Below, piece by piece: positions 8,625 through 12,977 of a DNA stretch of 12,977 bases; position 1 is the stretch's first letter, and each line of letters opens with the position of its first letter. This DNA comes from Frondihabitans sp. (GTDB lineage Bacteria; Actinomycetota; Actinomycetes; Actinomycetales; Microbacteriaceae). The notes under the pieces were generated by a model. The model did no database searches. It saw nothing but the letters and a program-made list of their open reading frames with translations, and had not been told where the DNA came from. The stretch covers positions 1 through 12,977 of the forward strand of contig JAODMX010000538.1 in NCBI GenBank assembly GCA_025464735.1, given 5' to 3'. The position numbers were made by a program, and so were the translations under genes.

Positions 8625-8639
8625 GGCGGGGTCTCCGCC
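8625..8639 (+). terminator. Weak GC hairpin between convergent genes
   Basis: GGCGG, a 5-nt loop, then CCGCC follows the oxidoreductase stop by 8 nt, in a 46-bp convergent gap. There is no T-run, so it is at best a weak terminator. Confidence 0.22.
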
Positions 8640-8662
8640 AACCACCAGGACGTCGACGTCGT

Positions 8663-9325
8663 TCACGCGGTCGTTCCCGGCTGGCCAGCCTCCACTCGGG
8701 GTGCCGCGAACGCGTCCGGGTTCTTCTTTGCCCACCACAGGATCCCGATGTAGGTCAGGTCGAAGACACTGCACAGGAGCCCGATCCCGATGATGAAGGG
8801 CAGGTTGCCCAGAACCCCGATCAGGATCGTGGGAGCCAGGGTTCCCAGCCACTTGGCGACCGCGATCACCATCGACTGACCACGACCGCCTCGACGCGCG
8901 ACCAGCATGGCAATGAAGAGGCCGGACATCAGCAGGTTCTGCAGAAACGCGGAGTACCGAGCACCGTCGGTCCAGCCGAACTGCCCGATGAACAGTGCTT
9001 GCACGGCATAGGCGGTGGCGAAGATGACGACACCCCAGCCGATGAACAATGGCCGGGTCACGAACCTCGGCAGCTCCGCGCGGCCGAAACGGAAGAACGT
9101 GAACACGATCACGACGTCGGCCGCGGCCCAGAGGAGGTTGATTATGGCTTGCGCGTCGATCGTCCCGCTCAGACCGTGGATGCCGTAGATCGTCTCCCAC
9201 GCGATGTTCAACCCGAGGGCTGCGACGGGCATCGCGTAGATCTTGTGTGTGAAGCCGATGCGGATCGACTCGATGTAGACGATCGTCCAGGCGAGGCCGC
9301 TGACGATGGTGAGAAAAAGTTGCAT
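8663..9325 (-). CDS. PaxB/Pyr4-type transmembrane terpene cyclase homologue
   Basis: A 220-residue integral membrane protein with about seven hydrophobic helices (near 3-22, 31-48, 60-79, 93-113, 124-143, 155-175, 176-199). The second helix reads AMPVAALGLNIAWETIYG, matching the N-x-x-W-E signature of fungal Pyr4/PaxB-type terpene cyclases, with Glu44 where the catalytic acid of Pyr4 lies. The last helix has FDLTYIGILWW, placing Asp189 where the second essential acid of Pyr4 would be. Length and helix count fit the family; bacterial relatives are known as membrane indole-terpene cyclases. ATG 9325 was chosen because a longer frame (to 9448) lies inside the upstream TetR gene and gives non-membrane sequence. 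It follows the TetR gene by 16 nt, so the two are likely co-transcribed. No prenyltransferase is nearby, so the substrate is unknown; a non-enzymatic membrane protein of the same fold is the alternative. Confidence 0.62.
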   Translation of the reverse strand: MQLFLTIVSGLAWTIVYIESIRIGFTHKIYAMPVAALGLNIAWETIYGIHGLSGTIDAQAIINLLWAAADVVIVFTFFRFGRAELPRFVTRPLFIGWGVVIFATAYAVQALFIGQFGWTDGARYSAFLQNLLMSGLFIAMLVARRGGRGQSMVIAVAKWLGTLAPTILIGVLGNLPFIIGIGLLCSVFDLTYIGILWWAKKNPDAFAAPRVEAGQPGTTA

Positions 9326-9341
9326 GAGGTTGTCCAGCTTT

Positions 9342-9971
9342 CTAGTTGTGGAGCTCGTCTGAGCGGGCCCGATTATCGTGAGCGTCTCCCGAGGGATCCG
9401 TCGCCCGGTAGCGACGAATGAGATCCGCGACCGCCGTACCGAGCCCATCCGGATCCGGGGCGAACGGGCTGACCATGTGCACCAGCAAGAGACCTTGCAC
9501 GGCCGCGGCGACCGTCCGTGCCCGACCTTCGTCGCGTTCGTACGGGGTGAGCAGATCTGCGAGCATCCCGTGATAGAGCGCGACGACCGGCCGCAGGTCT
9601 TCGTCGTGCCCGGCAGCGACGATCAGCTCGAACACGGCTGCCGTCTCGATGCGGCGCTCCATCACGAGTCGAACCGCGTACGCCGCGCAGATCTCGGGGG
9701 TGTCGTCGACGCTCGCCGAGGCAGCCGAGACGAGGGCGGCGAGTTCCAGACCGATGCTGGATCCGGCGTGCTCAAGGGTGTCTCGCCGCAACTGCGTGAT
9801 CGACGGGAAATGGTAGGTGGCGGAGGCGACGGAGACCCCCGCTTCGGCGGCGACGGCGCGGTGCGTCAGCGAGCCGAAGCCTGTTCCTGCAACGACCCGG
9901 ACTGCGGCATTCAGCAACAGACCGCGTCGTGCGGAGCCGCGAGCCAGCCGGCCGTCCTGTGCGTGTTCCAT
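9342..9971 (-). CDS. TetR-family transcriptional regulator
   Basis: A 209-residue ligand-responsive repressor. The N-terminal HTH is at about 34-56: SLTHRAVAAEAGVSVASATYHF, with the YHF ending that marks TetR proteins. The rest is an all-helical ligand domain with no informative motif. ATG 9971 has GGGAG five bases upstream; a TTG at 9983 is in frame but would lack this site. The start region is overlapped by the 12-bp-arm inverted repeat at 9980-10011, so autorepression is likely. It stops 16 nt ahead of the PaxB/Pyr4-like membrane protein, which it therefore probably controls; control of the divergent VOC gene is less certain, because that start is 110 nt away. Confidence 0.9.
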   Translation of the reverse strand: MEHAQDGRLARGSARRGLLLNAAVRVVAGTGFGSLTHRAVAAEAGVSVASATYHFPSITQLRRDTLEHAGSSIGLELAALVSAASASVDDTPEICAAYAVRLVMERRIETAAVFELIVAAGHDEDLRPVVALYHGMLADLLTPYERDEGRARTVAAAVQGLLLVHMVSPFAPDPDGLGTAVADLIRRYRATDPSGDAHDNRARSDELHN

Positions 9972-9979
9972 AGTCGCTC

Positions 9980-10011
9980 CCAACTATCGGTGCAAATGTA
10001 CCGATAGTTGG
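9980..10011. promoter_or_regulatory. TetR-type operator, 12-bp perfect arms
   Basis: CCAACTATCGGT, 8 nt, then ACCGATAGTTGG. The spacer GCAAATGT is itself partly symmetric (CA/TG), giving a nearly continuous 32-bp palindrome. It ends 9 nt before the TetR start codon and covers a GATAGT -10-like element on the minus strand. Position and symmetry suit a TetR dimer (or dimer pair) autoregulating its own operon. Confidence 0.75.
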
Positions 10012-10120
10012 TGTGCCGTGCAACCACGCCCCCGCACACGCCCATGACGCCCGTCGAGGTGGAACACGCTTGCCTCACGCTGCCCGGATCCGATGTCGCT
10101 CAGGAATACGCTTGTGCGCC

Positions 10121-10858
10121 ATGGCACTTCGACTCGTTCAGGTGAATTTCAAGGCTCGGGACGACTCCGCGCTCGGCCGGTTTTGGGCGGAGGCGCTCGA
10201 CTGGGGCGTTTCCAGCGAGGGACCCGGCGTGACCAACGTCGAACCCGTGGGGTTCGTCTGGCCCGACCCCGCGGCCGTCTGTATCGACGTCGTCTCCGTG
10301 CCGGATCCTGAAACGGTGAAGTACCGCGCCCACCTCGATCTCGCCACCACCTCCGCGGCCCATCAGGCAGAACTGGTCGCACGCCTGAAGGGGCTCGGCG
10401 CGACGCTCGCGGACGTGGGTCAGGGCGACGTGCCCTGGACGGTCCTGGCCGACCCGGAGGGCAACGTCTTCTGCGTACTGGAGTCTCGATCGATCTACCG
10501 GGACACCGGTCCGATCGCCGCGATAGTGGTGCACTGCGAAGATCCGCGGGTCGTGGCCCGGTTTTGGGACGGAGCGCTGGACTGGACCCTGCACGAGGTG
10601 ACCGACGACCAGGCGACGCTGCGCTCGGCGAACGGGGTCGGGCCGTACCTGGAGTTCGTTCGCACACCCGACATCGAGAACGTGCAGACCCGTGTTCATC
10701 TCGATGTGAGGCCCTACGCCGGTGACGACCAGGCGGCCGAGGTCGCCCGGCTACGTGCTCTAGGCGCCACCGACGCCGACATCGGCCAGGGCGACGTGTC
10801 GTGGGTGGTCCTCGCCGACACGGAGGGCAACGAGTTCTGCGTGCTCGCGGCGGGGTGA
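10121..10858 (+). CDS. VOC family protein, two tandem glyoxalase-like domains
   Basis: A 245-residue protein built of two copies of the vicinal-oxygen-chelate fold (Glyoxalase_6 type). Domain 1 covers about 1-120 and domain 2 about 130-245. Parallel blocks show the internal duplication: FWAEALDW (21-28) against FWDGALDW; HLDL (71-74) against HLDV; and GATLADVGQGDVPWTVLADPEGNVFCVL against GATDADIGQGDVSWVVLADTEGNEFCVL. Domain 2 has His138 in the first strand where a metal ligand is usual, while domain 1 has Asn9, so the two halves may not be equivalent. Relatives include dioxygenases, isomerases and antibiotic-binding proteins; no function is assigned. ATG 10121 is chosen over a GTG at 10013, which would add 36 arginine- and histidine-rich residues unlike the fold; TACGCT at 10107-10112 is a possible -10 for a near-leaderless transcript. 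Confidence 0.85.
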   Translation: MALRLVQVNFKARDDSALGRFWAEALDWGVSSEGPGVTNVEPVGFVWPDPAAVCIDVVSVPDPETVKYRAHLDLATTSAAHQAELVARLKGLGATLADVGQGDVPWTVLADPEGNVFCVLESRSIYRDTGPIAAIVVHCEDPRVVARFWDGALDWTLHEVTDDQATLRSANGVGPYLEFVRTPDIENVQTRVHLDVRPYAGDDQAAEVARLRALGATDADIGQGDVSWVVLADTEGNEFCVLAAG

Positions 10859-10862
10859 CGTA

Positions 10863-10878
10863 CGTGGCGGTCGCCACG
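10863..10878 (+). terminator. Hairpin after the VOC gene
   Basis: CGTGGCG, 2 nt, then CGCCACG: a perfect 7-bp dyad starting 4 nt after the VOC stop. In RNA it would fold with about 5-6 pairs. It lacks a T-run, so factor-independent termination is uncertain. Confidence 0.4.
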
Positions 10879-10902
10879 AAACGAACGCTGACGATGGATC
10901 GT

Positions 10903-10937
10903 CTAAATCAACTTTAGGACTGCTAAAGTTGATTTAG
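10903..10937. promoter_or_regulatory. Nested inverted repeat upstream of the Fic gene
   Basis: CTAAATCAACTTTAG, spacer GACTG, then CTAAAGTTGATTTAG: perfect 15-bp arms. Each arm is itself a CTAAA-N5-TTTAG palindrome, so there are four CTAAA half-sites in register. It is conspicuously A/T-rich against its surroundings. A TAAAGT -10-like hexamer (10924-10929) lies in the right arm, and the Fic Shine-Dalgarno follows 18 nt after the repeat. It is probably an operator for autoregulation of the Fic gene or for an unlinked regulator. Confidence 0.65.
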
Positions 10938-10954
10938 TCATCAGTCGTCAACGT

Positions 10955-10960
10955 AAGGAG
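10955..10960 (+). promoter_or_regulatory. Shine-Dalgarno for the Fic gene, decides an ATC start
   Basis: AAGGAG is a full-strength ribosome-binding site lying 9 nt before ATC 10970. No ATG, GTG or TTG lies at an acceptable distance in any frame that stays open; the next in-frame start is TTG 11081. Confidence 0.6.
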
Positions 10961-10969
10961 CGGGCCACC

Positions 10970-12283
10970 ATCGCTCACTACGTCGACCTCCTCTGGAATC
11001 CGGACGATGCTGCCCACCTCGCCCGGAAGGATCGGGCTCCCGGTCGTTACCGTGCTGTCGTCCCCGACGAGCTCGGGGACTTGCTCCCACCCATCGGGCC
11101 GGCGGCCCGGCAGGCGGGAGAGGACGCATTGACGGTGCTCACTCGTGCCGACGAACGGATCGGTGCTCGCGGCGGTTATCTCAACCACCTCCTGATCCGG
11201 TCCGAGAGCATCTCATCCTCCTGGATCGAGGGCAACCGGGTCACGCCGAAGAAGCTCGCCATCGCGGAACTCCTTCGGCGGGGCACGCGCACTGCGCTCG
11301 ACGTCGTAGCGAACGTTCGCGCGACCGAAGAGGCGATTGCTGTCCTTGCAGAGCGCGATCGCCTCGTGACGACGCAAGATATCGAACACCTGCAGCACGT
11401 GATCGAACCCACGCTCGAACTCGGCCTGCGAGCAGAACAGAACTGGGTCGGCGGCCCGGGCTGGAGCCCCCTTCGCGCCGACTTCGTGCCTCCGCCGGCC
11501 GTGGAGGTGCGACGTCTCGTGGATGATCTTGCGCGCTTCGTGACCGCGACGGAGGGCAATCCCGTGGTGCGTGCGGCGATCGCTCATGCGCAGTTCGAGA
11601 CGATTCACCCGTTCATCGACGGCAACGGCCGGACGGGGCGCGCTCTCATTCACACCGTGCTGCGTCGCACGGATTCTCTCCGGAACACGTTGATCCCGAT
11701 CAGTACCGTCTTCGCCGGAGACACAGACGCCTACGTCGCAGGGTTAACGGCGTTTCGACAGGATCCACCCCGGCTCGATGACTGGATCGTCGGCTTCGCG
11801 GAGGCGGCGGAACTCGCTTCGGCGAACGCGGTGCGCTTGTCCGACGACCTAGCCGACTTGGATGAGGCTGGGCACGACGACCTTGTACGGTATCGGCGCC
11901 AGCAGGGCATCTCGCCGGCGCTGCCACGAGCTGATTCGGTGATCCTCCGGATCCTGGACAGGCTGGGTTCCGACCCCGTCGTGACCATCGAGACCGTTGC
12001 GACCACGCACGGAGTCTCGACGACTGCCGCGCATCGTGCACTTGTCGAACTCGCCGAGGCGGGCATTCTTCGGCGCAACAAGGATCACAAGGGCAGGCTG
12101 ATCTGCTGGACGGCGGATCGCCACCTCGCGCTCGTCGGCTTGACCGAGCGCAGCAATCGCATCGGCGCAGGAGACACGGAGCACCGTCGTCCACGGTTGG
12201 GGACACCCGCTCCACACGTCGATGAGATTGGAGTCCTCCGGCCACCGGCGCCTCCCGAAAGGCACCCTCCGGAGGGATCCTGA
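10970..12283 (+). CDS. Fic-family protein (predicted AMPylase) with C-terminal winged helix
   Basis: Fic enzymes transfer AMP, or another phosphate-containing group, to target proteins. Numbered from ATC 10970 (437 aa), Fic_N-like sequence comes first; an inhibitory helix SSWIEG with Glu87 fits (S/T)xxxE(G/N), which blocks the ATP site in autoinhibited class II Fic proteins; the complete motif HPFIDGNGRTGR is at 213-224, with catalytic His213 and Asn219/Arg221/Arg224; a winged helix follows at about 310-380 (TIETVATTHGVSTTAAHRALVELAEAG), perhaps for DNA binding. A conventional start would be TTG 11081 (400 aa), but the preceding 37 codons read as ordinary protein (HYVDLLWNPDD, RAPGRYRA) behind a good AAGGAG, so I extend to the ATC. 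The last ~45 residues are Pro/Arg/His-rich and unlike a fold. No separate antitoxin gene is adjacent, as expected when the inhibitory helix is built in. Confidence 0.85.
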   Translation: MAHYVDLLWNPDDAAHLARKDRAPGRYRAVVPDELGDLLPPIGPAARQAGEDALTVLTRADERIGARGGYLNHLLIRSESISSSWIEGNRVTPKKLAIAELLRRGTRTALDVVANVRATEEAIAVLAERDRLVTTQDIEHLQHVIEPTLELGLRAEQNWVGGPGWSPLRADFVPPPAVEVRRLVDDLARFVTATEGNPVVRAAIAHAQFETIHPFIDGNGRTGRALIHTVLRRTDSLRNTLIPISTVFAGDTDAYVAGLTAFRQDPPRLDDWIVGFAEAAELASANAVRLSDDLADLDEAGHDDLVRYRRQQGISPALPRADSVILRILDRLGSDPVVTIETVATTHGVSTTAAHRALVELAEAGILRRNKDHKGRLICWTADRHLALVGLTERSNRIGAGDTEHRRPRLGTPAPHVDEIGVLRPPAPPERHPPEGS

Positions 12284-12298
12284 TCACGCCGGGGTGCC
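12261..12298 (+). terminator. Interrupted hairpin spanning the Fic stop codon
   Basis: GGCACCCTCCGG (12261-12272) can pair with CCGGGGTGCC (12289-12298), about 10 pairs with a 2-nt bulge and a 16-nt loop containing the TGA. No T-run follows. It could terminate Fic transcripts before the next gene's promoter. Confidence 0.28.
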
Positions 12299-12311
12299 GC
12301 ATTCACCGTGA

Positions 12312-12317
12312 TAACTT
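12312..12317 (+). promoter_or_regulatory. -10-like box for the YdeI-like gene
   Basis: TAACTT (TAnnnT), within GTGATAACTT, ends 6 nt before ATG 12324, the same leaderless spacing as at 2104, 2057 and 3507. No Shine-Dalgarno is visible. Confidence 0.38.
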
Positions 12318-12323
12318 CGAGCA

Positions 12324-12902
12324 ATGATCGAGCGGGAGATCCTCCACTGCGGTGACGCGGCTGCGTGGGAGTCATGGCTCGCCGCCAACTCCGAGAGCTC
12401 TGACGGCATCCGCCTCGCGATCGCGAAGAAGGGCGGCGACCACCCGAGCGTGAGCTACAGCGACGCACTCGACGTCGCCCTCTGCTACGGCTGGATCGAT
12501 GGGCAGAAGAATCGACTCGACGAGCATCACTTCCTTCAGAACTTCGGCCCGCGCCGGACCCGCAGCCTGTGGTCGCAGATCAATCGAAACCGGGTCGCGG
12601 CCCTCGTCGAGTCGGGCCGCATGCGCCCGCCCGGCCTGGCCCAGGTCGAGGCGGCGAAGGCCGACGGGCGCTGGGACGCGGCCTATGCGGGTCAGCGCAC
12701 AGCCGAAGTGCAAGAAGACTTCGCCGCAGCGATCGCCGCCAGCCCAGCTGCGGCAGCCTTTTTCGCGACCCTCAACTCGACGAACCGCTACGCGCTCATC
12801 TTCCGCATTCAGATCGTGAAGCGCGCCGAGACGAGAGCTCGCAAGATCGCCGATTTCGTCGAAATGCTGGAACGCGGCGAGACGATCCACCCGCAGGGCT
12901 GA
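12324..12902 (+). CDS. YdeI/OmpD-associated family protein
   Basis: A 192-residue cytoplasmic protein of the YdeI/OmpD-associated (OmdA) family. Recognisable blocks are AWESWLAANSESSDGIRLAIAKKG (14-37), SYSDALDVALCYGWIDGQKNRLDEHHFLQNFGPRRTRSLWSQINRNRVAALVESGRMRPPGLAQVEAAKADGRW split over about 43-116 (the family core, with the invariant CYGWIDG and FGPRRxxSxWS), and a C-terminal helix pair TNRYALIFRIQIVKRAETRARKIADFVEMLERGE near 151-185. Members have been linked to bacteriocin or antimicrobial-peptide protection and envelope stress, but the biochemistry is unresolved. ATG 12324 is the only sensible start. It appears to be a single-gene unit with its own promoter, 40 nt after the Fic stop. Confidence 0.9.
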   Translation: MIEREILHCGDAAAWESWLAANSESSDGIRLAIAKKGGDHPSVSYSDALDVALCYGWIDGQKNRLDEHHFLQNFGPRRTRSLWSQINRNRVAALVESGRMRPPGLAQVEAAKADGRWDAAYAGQRTAEVQEDFAAAIAASPAAAAFFATLNSTNRYALIFRIQIVKRAETRARKIADFVEMLERGETIHPQG

Positions 12903-12977
12903 GCCGGGGCGCCCCACCGCCGAGGGCATCCTGGCAGGCGCCTGTACGGTTGGAGCCGCACACAGGAACTGTGAAAG
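12903..12977. other. Right-hand intergenic edge, no gene seen
   Basis: These 75 bases hold no coding sequence I can support. TGTACGGT (12943-12950) could be a -10 for a gene beyond the edge, and CACAG-GAA-CTGTG (12961-12973) is a small dyad of doubtful meaning. Confidence 0.4.

Noticed and set aside
8405..9421. Plus-strand frame of 338 codons over the oxidoreductase end, terpene-cyclase homologue and TetR gene
   Set aside because: It crosses three supported genes in other frames and shows only Arg/Asp-rich shadow sequence.
10013..10120. GTG start for the VOC protein 36 codons upstream
   Set aside because: The added residues are Arg/His/Ala-rich and unlike the VOC fold, which begins normally at ATG 10121.
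10903..10937. Inverted repeat before the Fic gene as an insertion-sequence end or attachment site
   Set aside because: The arms are adjacent, with no transposase, integrase, second copy or target duplication seen; an operator fits better.
11081..12283. Fic gene as part of a two-gene toxin-antitoxin system
   Set aside because: No small antitoxin gene is adjacent, and an inhibitory S-x3-EG helix is present inside the protein itself.
12961..12973. CACAG-GAA-CTGTG dyad at the right edge as an operator or terminator
   Set aside because: Five-base arms at the very end of the window, with no visible target gene, are not enough to support a function.

Overview
The window looks like a chromosomal stretch from a high-GC Gram-positive actinobacterium, most likely of the Microbacteriaceae type. 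This rests on the strong G/C preference at third codon positions, GTG starts, Cmx-like MFS and Fic proteins of actinobacterial character, and several genes whose -10-like hexamer lies only 6-7 nt before the start codon (leaderless style). The taxon is an inference, since no rRNA or marker gene is present. No tRNA, rRNA, CRISPR array or insertion sequence was seen, and no gene-free stretch exceeds 300 bases.

Layout. (1) 2-1174: a cytochrome P450 whose N-terminus lies outside the left edge. (2) 1182-8616: a block that looks like one regulon. It holds a cytoplasmic PD40 beta-propeller protein (-), a divergent Dabb protein translationally coupled to a Gfo/Idh/MocA oxidoreductase (+), a LacI-family regulator (+), an HbpS-like/UPF0303 protein (-), a Cmx/AraJ-like MFS exporter coupled to an aldo-keto reductase (-), and a second, paralogous Gfo/Idh/MocA oxidoreductase (+). 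Three near-identical palindromes of the form TTAGCnCGnGCTAA, with the central CG typical of LacI-family operators, lie upstream of the PD40/Dabb pair, the HbpS-like gene and the second oxidoreductase. In each, a TAAnnT -10-like box is built into the right arm. The simplest reading is that the local LacI-type protein represses a small redox pathway acting on a sugar or sugar-like compound. No ABC importer or glycoside hydrolase is visible here.

(3) 8663-10011: a TetR-family regulator followed 16 nt later by a seven-helix membrane protein resembling the PaxB/Pyr4 type of transmembrane terpene cyclase. A 12-bp-arm inverted repeat sits directly on the TetR gene's translation-initiation region, suggesting autoregulation. 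No prenyltransferase or prenyl diphosphate synthase accompanies it.

(4) 10121-12902: a tandem-domain VOC (glyoxalase-like) protein; a Fic-family enzyme preceded by a striking 15-bp perfect inverted repeat and apparently starting at an ATC codon behind a good Shine-Dalgarno; and a YdeI/OmpD-associated family protein. The last 75 bases hold no recognisable gene.
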